DNA of 64,000 bases from Rhodospirillales bacterium. Its GTDB lineage: Bacteria; Pseudomonadota; Alphaproteobacteria; Rhodospirillales; JASLLZ01. The notes under the pieces are model-generated. The model was not told the origin of the DNA. It did no database searches and was given only the letters and a program-made list of their open reading frames with translations. The position numbers and the translations under genes were made by a program. Position 1 is the stretch's first letter. Each line of letters opens with the position of its first letter. The stretch is taken from positions 1 through 64,000 of the forward strand of contig JASLZL010000094.1 in the NCBI GenBank assembly GCA_030754885.1, given 5' to 3'. Of the stretch, positions 31,265 through 40,651 are shown one piece after another.

Positions 31265-31993
31265 ATGGCTCTTTTTCGTGGCGGCCGGACTGTCTACGGC
31301 CAGTCCATCGGCATCTTGCTCACCGACAGCCGGTTTCCCAGGATCCCCGGTGACGTGGGCAACGCCTCGACCTTTGATTTCCCAGTCCGTCTGCGCCGCG
31401 TCGTGGTGCCCGAGGCCGAGAGCCATGAGTTGGAAGAGGACGCGCGCGCCATCCCCGCCTATGTCGCCGCGGCGCAAGAGTTGGAGGCCGCGGGCGTGCG
31501 GGCGATCACGACAAGTTGCGGCTACTTCACCACCTTTCAAGAGGCCTTGTGCGCGTCCGTCAACGTTCCCGTCTTTACCTCCAGCCTCTTGTTGGTGCCC
31601 ATGGTTGCCCGCATGCTGCCCGCCGGCCGGCGGGTGGGCATCCTGACAATCCACAGCCGGCGCCTGACGGACCGCGTGCTGGCGGCGGCCGGCATCACCG
31701 ACGAACCCGTCGTCATCATGGGCGCCGAGGAGGTTCCGGCCTTTACCGACACCTATCCCCGGGGCGCCATGCAGGTTGACCCCGCGCTGGTGCAAAAGGG
31801 CGTTGTCGGTATGGTCCGGGACCTGACACGGAGCCACCCGGACGTCGGCGCCATCGTTTGCGAGGGGATTAACTTTGCCCCCTATGGGGCGGCGGTGCAG
31901 GACGCGACGGGCCTACCTTGGTTTGACATCACCGACCTGGTACGCCACGTCCACGACGCGGTGGTGAAGAAACCCTATCGTGGGTTTTTGTAA
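31265..31993 (+). CDS. Aspartate/glutamate racemase family protein
   Basis: GQSIGILLTDSRFPRIPGDVGNASTFDFPV...ITTSCGYFTTFQ...VGILTIHSRRL. Confidence 0.75.
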   Translation: MALFRGGRTVYGQSIGILLTDSRFPRIPGDVGNASTFDFPVRLRRVVVPEAESHELEEDARAIPAYVAAAQELEAAGVRAITTSCGYFTTFQEALCASVNVPVFTSSLLLVPMVARMLPAGRRVGILTIHSRRLTDRVLAAAGITDEPVVIMGAEEVPAFTDTYPRGAMQVDPALVQKGVVGMVRDLTRSHPDVGAIVCEGINFAPYGAAVQDATGLPWFDITDLVRHVHDAVVKKPYRGFL

Positions 31994-32009
31994 TGCGTCC
32001 GTCTGGCGT

Positions 32010-33310
32010 TCAGCGACAAGCCGGCGGACCGTCAACGAAGCCCCAGCCGAAGACGTTGTCTTTGCCCGGGTCTCCCAGGTCGACCACCTTGGCACGCAAT
32101 ACCTTGCGTAAGGAATCGACGGATTTCTTGGCGTCCCGCGCCAGCTCTAGGGCGACCAAAACCGCGACATAGGGCGAGGCGAAGGAGGTGCCGCTCTGTA
32201 CCCGGCCGCCACGACGGGAAACGGCGGTGTAGATCTGCACTCCGGGTGCCGCGAAATCAATGTATTGGCCCCGGTTGGCCTTGGAATAGACGCGCCGTTC
32301 CTCGCCGAAAGCGGTCACCGCCACGACCTCCTTATAGGCGGCGGGATAGGCTGGGCGGTCCGCGCTTCCCCAGTTGCCGGCGGCGGCGACCAGAATCATG
32401 CGTTTCTTCTTGACCTTGTCGAGAGCCCTGCGGACGATCTTGTTATCGCCGCCGGCGACACTCATGTTTATAACCTTGACCTTTTTTTGGCCAACCAGTT
32501 GATCGACTTCAACAAGGCCACCGAGCTGCCGACGACCCGGCCCACCTTGTTCTTTTCGAACATGCTGGCCGCCTTGAGTTTAGTGCCGGGCAGTAACCCG
32601 CCCCATTCCGGCTTGCCGACCATTATGGCGGCGACGGCGGTGCCGTGGTCGGCGGGGCCGGGCCGGCGGCCCTTTTTGTGGAAGGATCGGAATTCAATCT
32701 TCTGGCCCTTGAGGGCCGGGTGATTGACGTCGACGCTGTTGTCGATCATGCCAAGTTCGATGCCCTTGCCGCAGGTTGGCTTGGCGGCCTGCCAACCGGC
32801 GATCGGCCGGGCGGTCTTGTCTTTGTAATCCTTGAGGGCCTGGGCCTCGAAGTGCTGGTTGACGTCGATGGTCAGGCCGGGGAAGCGGCCGGCCAGGGTT
32901 TGGCGCGCCTGCAATGTCGTTGTTCCGGCCGGAATCCGAACGCGATAGAGATTCATCGCCAACTCGCCCAGGCTCACCCGTTCGACAATGGTGAAACCCA
33001 TCTGGCGGGCGCTGCTCTCAAAGGTTGACGGCGGGTCGACCACCAGGAGCTCCCCTTCCTCGAATTGGTTCTCGGGAAGAGAGGATTTAAACGAACTGAA
33101 CTTGTCCTTCACCTGGGTCTTGGACTTCACCCGGGACTTGGATCGTTGGGTATTGCCGCCGGTCTTTCCCTTGTCGATGCCGGCGATGCCTCCTCCCGTA
33201 TTCTGAGAAGGCTTGGACGGTGGCGGGACCGAAATCCACCACTTCCAGCCACCCCAAAATCCGATGGCGAGGATAAGCACGGCAAAAAGGTGAAGAGTGC
33301 CTTTGGGCAT
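32010..33310 (-). pseudogene. S8 (subtilisin-like) serine peptidase split by a -1 frameshift at an A7 run
   Basis: Upstream frame (32468..33310) carries Asp GIELGMIDNSVDVNHP and His DHGTAVAAIMVG; downstream frame (32010..32465) carries VAAAGNWG and Ser SGTSFASPYVAV; frames join at GCCAAAAAAAGGTC (T7 at 32482-32488 on plus). Confidence 0.85.
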
Positions 33311-33340
33311 GGGGCCACCGTTGATGAGTCGGCGGTAGGC

Positions 33341-34030
33341 TTAAGCCACCCGGTCGTGGGCCGTCGCCATGCGCCCCGCGCCGTTCTCGCTTGAAACTAA
33401 CTCGGCGCTGCGGCTGTAAGCCTCGGAAGCCATGCTCAGCTGGGTTTGGGCGTCCCGCTCTCCGCCGTCGGTCTGGCCCGACTTCTCGGCCCGCAGTTCC
33501 GATTCCGCCTGCTGTTTGAGCTGGCGTGCCTGAGTGGCAACGGAGCGATCCTGGGCCGAGGGTTCCGCCGGTGCCTGGGCGGCGCGGATGACCACTGCCA
33601 TCTTGCGGGCCGTCGCTCGTGGACTGGACCCCGGGCTGACATCGATGGAGACCTCGCCGCCGACGGCGTATGAACGGCCGTCCGGGCCGCGCTGATATTT
33701 AAAGCGCGCGGCGCCGCCGTACGGACCCGCGGCGGCCGCGTGTGCTTGTTCGTGTCGGCGGACCTCGGCGTCGCGGGCTTTCAAGGTGTGGAGCACCTGT
33801 TCTTGTTCGCGGGTTAGAAGTTGGGGCGAGAAGACTTGTGTGGCGCCATGCCCATCGCGGCGGTTCAGCTCCTTCCCATTACCGTCGTCGCCCAAGTCGG
33901 TGTCGTGGCTGCCGCGCCCCGGCCCTTCGGTCGCTTCAATGGGCCTGGGCTCGGTCTCGGCGGAGTCCGGGTGAGGTGCGCTATCGGGTAGCGCGGCAAC
34001 CAAGGGGGCTTGGAGCGCTGAAACCAACAT
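33341..34030 (-). CDS. Putative metalloprotease, SprA-related family
   Basis: LTREQEQVLHTLKARDAEVRRHEQAHAAAAGPYGGAARFKYQRGPDGRSYAVGGEVSIDVSP. Confidence 0.8.
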   Translation of the reverse strand: MLVSALQAPLVAALPDSAPHPDSAETEPRPIEATEGPGRGSHDTDLGDDGNGKELNRRDGHGATQVFSPQLLTREQEQVLHTLKARDAEVRRHEQAHAAAAGPYGGAARFKYQRGPDGRSYAVGGEVSIDVSPGSSPRATARKMAVVIRAAQAPAEPSAQDRSVATQARQLKQQAESELRAEKSGQTDGGERDAQTQLSMASEAYSRSAELVSSENGAGRMATAHDRVA

Positions 34031-34090
34031 AGGATGGAATATAGCATATCGGGGGGCTCGCGTCTTGTCGCGCGATTATCGCCACGGGTT

Positions 34091-35254
34091 TTAAACGATC
34101 CCCTGTTCGCCATAAGGCTGGGCGTTCGGAACGCGGCTCCAGCCGAAGCGCGACAAGTCGAGGGTCTGGAAACCGCCGTCGGCGATGAGCTCGGCAACGG
34201 CCCGTCCGGCCGCCGGTGCATGCATAATGCCATGGCCGGAAAACCCGACAGCCATGTAGACGTTTTCAATTCCACCCGTCCACGCCCCGATAATGGCGGA
34301 GAGGTCAAGGGTATTGCGGGCGTAATGGCCGACCCAGGTGCGTTCAAGCTTTAAGGTCTCCAGTGCCGGAACGCGATGGGCGACAGCCGGCCAGACGATT
34401 TTTTCGAAGCCGTCGGCCGAGGCGTCGAAGTTCCAGCCCGCTGATACAGACCAATCAGGCATGCCGCCGGCGAACCCGCGCCCTTCGGGCCGAAATGCAA
34501 GGTGGGATTCGGTCTTGATAAAGGGCAGCGGTTCGGTCTCGACGGCGGGTAGGAAGAAGTGCGTTTCCCGCGCCATGGGCTCGACGGGAAGCTTAAGCCC
34601 GATCATGGCGCCGATGTCGGCCGACCATGCCCCCGCCGCAAGCACATGGATGTCCGCATCCACTGTTTCGCCCGATGCCAAGGTGGCCCGCTTGGCCAAG
34701 CGCCCGTCGCCCTGCCAGTCCACGACTTTGTCTGTTACATATCGAACGCCCAGGCTGCGCGCCTTGCGGCGGAAGCCTTGGAGCGCCGCGTAGGGGTCTA
34801 TCCAGGCATCATCGGGCGAATGGACGGCCAGCGCCACATCGTCAGTGCAGAGCGAGGGGAACCGGGCATGCAGGGCTTCGCGGTCGAGGCAGTCCGCCCG
34901 CACCTCGTTGGCGATTTGAAGGCGAAAGTTCTGCTCCATCTGCCGGTCGCCGCCGCGGTCTGAAATGAAAAGATAGCCTTGACGTCGAAAACCAATTGGA
35001 ACGGGATCACCGTCGACCGCCATCTCAGTTTCGAATTGGCGGAAGAATGAGAGGCCATACCGGGCCATTGCGATGTTTTCGGGCAGGCTGAAGAGTTGAC
35101 GGATGCCGCCGTTGCCCCGGGGGGTTGCCGCCAAGGCATAGGTCGGATCAGGCTCGACGACGATGATGTCGCCGCTCCGTCCCCGAAGCGCCAAGTAATA
35201 GGCGATGCTGGAGCCGACAATACCACCGCCGATTATGAGAATGTCGCTGCGCAT
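34091..35254 (-). CDS. NAD(P)/FAD-dependent oxidoreductase (DAO family)
   Basis: MRSDILIIGGGIVGSSIAYYLALRGRSGDIIVVEPDPTY. Confidence 0.88.
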   Translation of the reverse strand: MRSDILIIGGGIVGSSIAYYLALRGRSGDIIVVEPDPTYALAATPRGNGGIRQLFSLPENIAMARYGLSFFRQFETEMAVDGDPVPIGFRRQGYLFISDRGGDRQMEQNFRLQIANEVRADCLDREALHARFPSLCTDDVALAVHSPDDAWIDPYAALQGFRRKARSLGVRYVTDKVVDWQGDGRLAKRATLASGETVDADIHVLAAGAWSADIGAMIGLKLPVEPMARETHFFLPAVETEPLPFIKTESHLAFRPEGRGFAGGMPDWSVSAGWNFDASADGFEKIVWPAVAHRVPALETLKLERTWVGHYARNTLDLSAIIGAWTGGIENVYMAVGFSGHGIMHAPAAGRAVAELIADGGFQTLDLSRFGWSRVPNAQPYGEQGIV

Positions 35255-35271
35255 TGCGCGATGCCGCTGAC

Positions 35272-35532
35272 TCAGGAGAAAAACCAGATGATGGCGAGAA
35301 GCACGGCCCCGATCACCAAGGACCACACCGTGGCCTGCGTCCACCGGCGCGGCAATCTCTGTCGCCGCTGCTCGAGGATCAAGCGGTCTTGCCGTTCACG
35401 GCGCATCCCACGCCTGCGCTGTCGCCCGACACCGTCCTGTTCCAGGTCCTCGCGGCTTTCCTCCAGGGTCTCTTGGCGCAACCGCTCGACTATGACCGGT
35501 GCGATTTCGGACGGGTCATGGTCGTTCATCAA
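35272..35532 (-). CDS. Small protein with charged N-terminus and C-terminal transmembrane segment
   Basis: 86 aa, ends QATVWSLVIGAVLLAIIWFFS. Confidence 0.5.
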   Translation of the reverse strand: MMNDHDPSEIAPVIVERLRQETLEESREDLEQDGVGRQRRRGMRRERQDRLILEQRRQRLPRRWTQATVWSLVIGAVLLAIIWFFS

Positions 35533-35650
35533 ATGACGTTCCTGTCAAAACTATCGGTCACGCGTGGCCTGGAAATCGGAGCTTGCCTATGGTGCGGACG
35601 ACATATATGGGGCATACTTTGGACCGAAAAACCAGGAAGGGGGCCGTACG

Positions 35651-35878
35651 GTGAGCCGTGCAAAGAAATTCGAAGTGGCCGTTTACAACAAAGAGGTCCG
35701 CAAGTTGGTGAAGGAGGGTGAGCGGCATCGCCATTTTACCGACGACTGGGCGGATATCCACTATGTTGACATCATGGCCCGAGACGAGCGCGAGGCGCGG
35801 GTCAAAGTTGAGAACAGATATCCAGAGCATAAGGGTTTCGTGATCGATAGCGTGAGCGTCTCCAACGACCTGCCGTAG
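35651..35878 (+). CDS. Small protein of unknown function, paralogue of 36038..36274
   Basis: VSRAKKFEVAVYNKEVRKLVKEGERHRHFTDDWADIHYVDIMARDEREARVKVENRYPEHKGFVIDSVSV; GTG preceded by aggaaggggg. Confidence 0.75.
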   Translation: MSRAKKFEVAVYNKEVRKLVKEGERHRHFTDDWADIHYVDIMARDEREARVKVENRYPEHKGFVIDSVSVSNDLP

Positions 35879-36037
35879 GGGGCGCCGGGTGCGCCCGAAA
35901 ACAGCCTTATTTTGCGAAACCCTTTGTTAACCTGAATTTTGTAGCGTTGTAGTCGGCGGTCGCTCGGGTGATCAACCGAAAGGTCATCTCGATGGAGCGT
36001 CGCCGGGAGACGGTCGCAACGGCAAAGGACGGGGAAC

Positions 36038-36274
36038 ATGCTTCGCATTCCGCAGACTGGGAGCCGGGCCTTCGAGGTGGCTATCTATAACCAAGACGTC
36101 CGTGCACTGGTAAAGGCCAATCGGAGCCACTCCTATTTCGACGACCAATGGGCCGACATAAAGCTCCAAGACGTGATCGCCCGCAATGAGGGCGAGGCCA
36201 GGGCCCTGATCGCCGAGAGATTCCCACCCGAGGACGGATTCGTCGTCAAGGAGATATATCCAAGCCTCATGTAA
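36038..36274 (+). CDS. Small protein of unknown function, paralogue of 35651..35878
   Basis: AFEVAIYNQDVRALVKANRSHSYFDDQWADIKLQDVIARNEGEARALIAERFPPEDGFVVKEIYPSLM. Confidence 0.8.
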   Translation: MLRIPQTGSRAFEVAIYNQDVRALVKANRSHSYFDDQWADIKLQDVIARNEGEARALIAERFPPEDGFVVKEIYPSLM

Positions 36275-36319
36275 GGTGCGTCGGCCAGCGGCCGGTGACT
36301 TATTCCAAGGAGTGGTTAT

Positions 36320-37447
36320 TCAGCGGACCACTTCCACCGCCTCCATGCCTCCTTCGAAGTAGCGGTATGCATCTACGCCGTCCAGGACAACGCCGTCGAA
36401 CCCCTGTTTGACGATGCCGTAGATGTAAGAGTCCGCGTTACCGTTGATAATATTGCGCCATTCCGGGCGCCAAAATTCGACGAAGTACTTGTCCGCGTCG
36501 CCCGGGTAGGGGGCGCTGATCCACAGCGGCGAGCCCTCCCGCCAGTGGGATTTCCAGTAGGAACGGTGACTTTCCGCGGCACCGATGTTGAGGTAGGCGA
36601 GGACAAGCCGGCGCGCCCCCAGTTTCTTGAATTTCAAGGTCTCCACGGCGCGCTTGGAGAGCGGTTCGCCGATCCGGCGGAAGATGTCCACCACCACCGC
36701 GTCGAAGTTGTTGCCGTGGAGCTTTAAGGCAAATTCATCCTGGCGGCCGAAAGCCGAGGAATCGCGGATATAGAGAAAATTCTTGATCGATTTGAGGGAT
36801 ATGATGCTGGTCGAATTGGCTCCGGCCGGATAGCGCGGATAACGCGGCACCGCATTGATTTCCAAACCCACCGCCGGGGCAACGAAACCAACCAGTCCCT
36901 TGGCACGGCTCGCCCGGTAGGCCGCATCGATTGTCTTGGGCGTTTTGGCGTAATCCAAGACCAAGACCTTGACGCCACCCTTCTTGGCAACACCGGCCAA
37001 ATTGAGAAGTGCGTCGCGGCGGTCCTTGGTCGTCGGCTTGTCCATTTCCGGCAGACCGTAGAACATAGCCTCTTGGAGGACACCGTCGATTGACCGCATG
37101 TAGGTGCGTGCCGGCAGGGCCTGGGTTTCGTCACCGCTGTCGGACTTCGTGAGCAGCGCCAAGCCATTCTGAGTGATGACGGTGAAGTTGCGCCGGTAAC
37201 GTCGTGCGAAGGTGGAAATATTCTGGATGAACTTGCGCATCTCCTCGCGCGGCTCGAACAGGGGACCGATAGGACCGATGGTCGGTGATTGATTTTCGTC
37301 GGGCGAAATCACCCGGCCCTGGCTGCGCACTTGACCGTCGGTCTGGGCCGTCGCCAGAGCGGAAAACACGATGGCCGCCGAGAAGGCCATTGCCGCCAAG
37401 GCGCGAGGATATGCCGCTATCGCCATTTTCATCCTTTCAGGCTTCAC
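36320..37447 (-). CDS. Secreted TIM-barrel protein resembling GH114 / endo-alpha-1,4-polygalactosaminidase family
   Basis: Signal peptide; VLVLDYAKTPK...RRLVLAYLNIGAAESHRSYW...PLWISAPYPGDADKYFVEFWRPEWRNII...GFDGVVLDGVDAYRYFE. Confidence 0.7.
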   Translation of the reverse strand: MKPERMKMAIAAYPRALAAMAFSAAIVFSALATAQTDGQVRSQGRVISPDENQSPTIGPIGPLFEPREEMRKFIQNISTFARRYRRNFTVITQNGLALLTKSDSGDETQALPARTYMRSIDGVLQEAMFYGLPEMDKPTTKDRRDALLNLAGVAKKGGVKVLVLDYAKTPKTIDAAYRASRAKGLVGFVAPAVGLEINAVPRYPRYPAGANSTSIISLKSIKNFLYIRDSSAFGRQDEFALKLHGNNFDAVVVDIFRRIGEPLSKRAVETLKFKKLGARRLVLAYLNIGAAESHRSYWKSHWREGSPLWISAPYPGDADKYFVEFWRPEWRNIINGNADSYIYGIVKQGFDGVVLDGVDAYRYFEGGMEAVEVVR

Positions 37448-37453
37448 GCCCCG

Positions 37454-38557
37454 TCATCCCGCAAGCTCCACCACCCGCCCGGCAATGGCAAGGGAAGCAG
37501 TGAGACCAGGCGATTCTATGCCGTAAAGGTTGACCAAACCTTTCACGCCGTGATCGTCGGGGCCCTGGATGACGAAATCGGCGGCCGCCTCGTCGGGTGC
37601 CTGAACCTTGGGTCGGATACCGGCATAATCGGGTTGCAGCGCGTCATCAGGCAAGTCCGGCCAATAGGTGCGCACGGCATCGTAACAGACTTTGGCGCGG
37701 TCGGGATCAACACTGTAATCTTCCTCCTCGACCCATTCCACGTCGGGACCGAAGCGCGCCTGTCCGGCCAAGTCCACAGTCAAATGAACGCCCAGGCCAC
37801 CGGCCAGCGGCATGGGATAGATCAGCCTCTGGAAGGGTGATTTTCCGCTCAGGGTGAAATAGGTGCCCTTGGCCATGTAGCGCTGGGGAATGGTTTGCCT
37901 GTCCAGGCCCGACATGCCGAGGGCGATGCGTTGCGCATTCAGGCCGGTGCAATTGAAGACCCGGGCGCAGCAAAGCCGCGTCGGCTCGGCGCCGCCGACG
38001 TCCAAGACGATGCCATCGTCTTCGATGGAACCGCCGGTTACCGGGCTTAAAAGCGCTACGGCGGCACCCGCCGCCTCGGCGTCACCCCTCAGCGCAAGCA
38101 TGAGGGCGTGGCTGTCGATCACGCCCGAGGATGGCGAGAGAATGGCGGCCGACGCGTGAAGCGCGGGTTCAAGTTGGCGCGCGGCGGCGCCATCAAGCCA
38201 TTCCAGATCATCGACGCCGTTCTCGGCGCCACGCCGGAACAGGTCTTGGAGGCGTTTAGTTTCGTCGGTACCGTTGGCGACGATGAGTTTGCCGCATCGC
38301 CGGTGACCGACATCGTGTTCGGCGCAGTAGGCGTAAAGCATCGATCGGCCGGCAACGCACAGCCGGGTCTTCAAGTCGTCCGGGGCAAAGTAGATGCCGG
38401 CGTGGATGACCTCGCTGTTGCGTGAGCTGACGCCGGTGCCAATCGCCTCGGCCGCTTCAAGAACGACTACTTCGCGACCGCCAAGGGCCAGCGCGCGTGC
38501 CACCGCCAAGCCGATGACACCGGCCCCGATCACCGCGTTTTCGATTGCGTGCACCAT
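37454..38557 (-). CDS. FAD-dependent oxidoreductase (L-2-hydroxyglutarate oxidase/LhgO-like)
   Basis: ENAVIGAGVIGLAVARALALGGREVVVLEAAEAIGTGVSSRNSEVIHAGIYFAPDDLKTRLCVAG. Confidence 0.88.
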   Translation of the reverse strand: MVHAIENAVIGAGVIGLAVARALALGGREVVVLEAAEAIGTGVSSRNSEVIHAGIYFAPDDLKTRLCVAGRSMLYAYCAEHDVGHRRCGKLIVANGTDETKRLQDLFRRGAENGVDDLEWLDGAAARQLEPALHASAAILSPSSGVIDSHALMLALRGDAEAAGAAVALLSPVTGGSIEDDGIVLDVGGAEPTRLCCARVFNCTGLNAQRIALGMSGLDRQTIPQRYMAKGTYFTLSGKSPFQRLIYPMPLAGGLGVHLTVDLAGQARFGPDVEWVEEEDYSVDPDRAKVCYDAVRTYWPDLPDDALQPDYAGIRPKVQAPDEAAADFVIQGPDDHGVKGLVNLYGIESPGLTASLAIAGRVVELAG

Positions 38558-38698
38558 GGTCCCTCGAGCCGCTTGACCGTCGGCAGTCTGGTCAAGGACC
38601 GTGGTGGGGTCAAGCCGGTGCTGAGGCGGTGTCACCTCACCAACATGTGAAGGCGATGTGAATTGCCGTCGGTCGGACGTAGGTGGCATTCTAGAGCC

Positions 38699-39712
38699 AT
38701 GTTGGGAACAAGAACTTCCATCGCCGCCCGTCTTCGGCACCCGGGCTTCTGGACATGGCTCGTCGCCGTTCTGATCGCAGCAGCCACCGTCTCGACTGCG
38801 GCGGCCAATCCCCGGTCCTGGAGCTATGAGTGGTCACGCACCGACTTCTCCAAGCATTCCATCGACTATGCCGAGATCCTCTCGGGCGGGCCGCCCAAGG
38901 ACGGCATCCCCGCCATCGACAATCCCAAATTCGTGCCGCTCGGCGAGGTTTCCGATCTTGCCGAGACCGAGCCCGTGGTCGGCGTCACCATCAATGGTGT
39001 CAGCCGCGCCTATCCGCTGCGTATCTTAATGTACCACGAGATCGTCAACGACACCTTGGGTGGGGTGCCCGTTACGGTGACCTATTGTCCGCTGTGCAAT
39101 TCGAGCATCGTGTTCGAACGCCGCCTTGACGGCCGGCTCCTGGATTTCGGCACCACGGGCAAGCTGCGCAACTCGGACCTGGTTATGTACGATCGCCAGA
39201 CGGAAAGCTGGTGGCAGCAGTTTCTGGGCGAAGCCATCGTCGGCGAGATGACCGGCAAGACCCTGACTATGCTGCCTTCGCGCCTTGAATCCTTGGCCCG
39301 ATTCCGGGCCCGCGCGCCTGAGGGTACGGTGCAGGTGCCAACCAACCCCCGCATGCGCCCCTACGGGCGCAATCCCTATGCCAATTACGACAGCGCATCG
39401 CGGCCGTTCCTGTTTCGCGGCGATCTGCCGGCCGGCATCGAGCCCATGGTGCGCGTCGTGGCGGTCAAGAACGAAGCCTGGAGCCTGCCCCTTCTCCGCG
39501 ACAAGGGGACGATCACCCAGGGCGACATCGAAATCCGCTGGGCGGAGGGACAGAACTCGGCCCTCGATTCTGGCCTCATCGCCGAAGGGCGCGATGTTGG
39601 CAACATCGTCGTCCAGCGGCGCAAGGGCGATACCTTGGAGGACGTCATCCACGACGTCACTTTCGCCTTCGTCTTCCATGCCTTCCGTCCCGACGGCGTG
39701 ATCCACAAGTAA
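38699..39712 (+). CDS. DUF3179 domain-containing protein
   Basis: DGIPAIDNPKFVPL...AYPLRILMYHEIVNDTLGGVPVTVTYCPLCNSSIVFERRLDGRLLDFGTTGKLRNSDLVMYDRQTESWWQQFLGEAIVG. Confidence 0.9.
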   Translation: MLGTRTSIAARLRHPGFWTWLVAVLIAAATVSTAAANPRSWSYEWSRTDFSKHSIDYAEILSGGPPKDGIPAIDNPKFVPLGEVSDLAETEPVVGVTINGVSRAYPLRILMYHEIVNDTLGGVPVTVTYCPLCNSSIVFERRLDGRLLDFGTTGKLRNSDLVMYDRQTESWWQQFLGEAIVGEMTGKTLTMLPSRLESLARFRARAPEGTVQVPTNPRMRPYGRNPYANYDSASRPFLFRGDLPAGIEPMVRVVAVKNEAWSLPLLRDKGTITQGDIEIRWAEGQNSALDSGLIAEGRDVGNIVVQRRKGDTLEDVIHDVTFAFVFHAFRPDGVIHK

Positions 39713-39749
39713 CAGTTTTAGTGCGCTGGCCTTGTTGCTAAGGTCCGGC

Positions 39750-40613
39750 ATGGAAGATTCCAAGAAAGCGCAGGTTATCGTTATCGGCAATGCCAAGGGT
39801 GGTAGCGGCAAATCGACTACCGCCATGCACCTTGCCGTGGCGCTCATGGAACTAGGCCACACGGTGGCGACAGTCGATCTGGACGTGCGCCAGGGGTCTT
39901 TGTCCCGCTTTATCGAAAACCGGCGTGCCTTTGCCCACCGTCAAAGCCTTGAATTGCCCATACCCGAGCACACGGGCCTGGCTCCCGACTCCTACGGCAA
40001 TAAGAGTGCCGGCCGGGTGGAACAAGAAAGGCTGGGTGATTTGATCGCGCGCCTCGGTCCGGTCATGGATGTGATCGTCATCGATACGCCGGGCAGTGAC
40101 ACCATGCTATCGCGTGTCGGCCATACCTGGGCCGATGTTCTGGTCACGCCCCTTAACGACAGTTTTCTGGACCTTGATGTCCTGGCGCGGATCGACGGCG
40201 AGACACTGCACATCGCAGGTCCCAGCCAATACGCCGAAATGATCTGGGACCAAAGAAAGAAACGTGTCCAACTGGGGCTTCCGGCAATTGACTGGATCGT
40301 CATGCGCAACCGTTTAAGTAACCTGAACGCCCGCAACAAACACGTCATGGCCGATATCCTCGGGGACCTGTCGGGACGCATCGGCTTTCGCCTGGCGCCT
40401 GGTTTTGGCGAGCGAGTGGTTTTTCGCGAACTGTTCCTGAAGGGACTGACCGTGATGGACCTGGGCAGCGTGGCCGGGGAATCGCGGCTGACTTTGTCAC
40501 ATGTCGCGGCGCGCCAGGAGGTACGGGCCCTGGTCGCGGCTCTCAACGTGCTTCCACCCGTTGTTCTCCCATCCAATGTACCCCCTCTGGCAACCGTCCT
40601 GGCCACGGAGTAA
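39750..40613 (+). CDS. mipZ: Division plane positioning ATPase MipZ
   Basis: VIVIGNAKGGSGKSTTAMHLAVALMELGHTVATVDLDVRQGSLSRFIENR...DVIVIDTPGSDT. Confidence 0.93.
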   Translation: MEDSKKAQVIVIGNAKGGSGKSTTAMHLAVALMELGHTVATVDLDVRQGSLSRFIENRRAFAHRQSLELPIPEHTGLAPDSYGNKSAGRVEQERLGDLIARLGPVMDVIVIDTPGSDTMLSRVGHTWADVLVTPLNDSFLDLDVLARIDGETLHIAGPSQYAEMIWDQRKKRVQLGLPAIDWIVMRNRLSNLNARNKHVMADILGDLSGRIGFRLAPGFGERVVFRELFLKGLTVMDLGSVAGESRLTLSHVAARQEVRALVAALNVLPPVVLPSNVPPLATVLATE

Positions 40614-40651
40614 CCTGGAGGGAGCGACGCACCCTGGGACAGAAACGATAG

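Noticed and set aside
35880-35896. gggcgc-cgggt-gcgccc as a terminator between the small paralogues
   Set aside because: Only 6 bp and no proper U-tract; not strong enough to call
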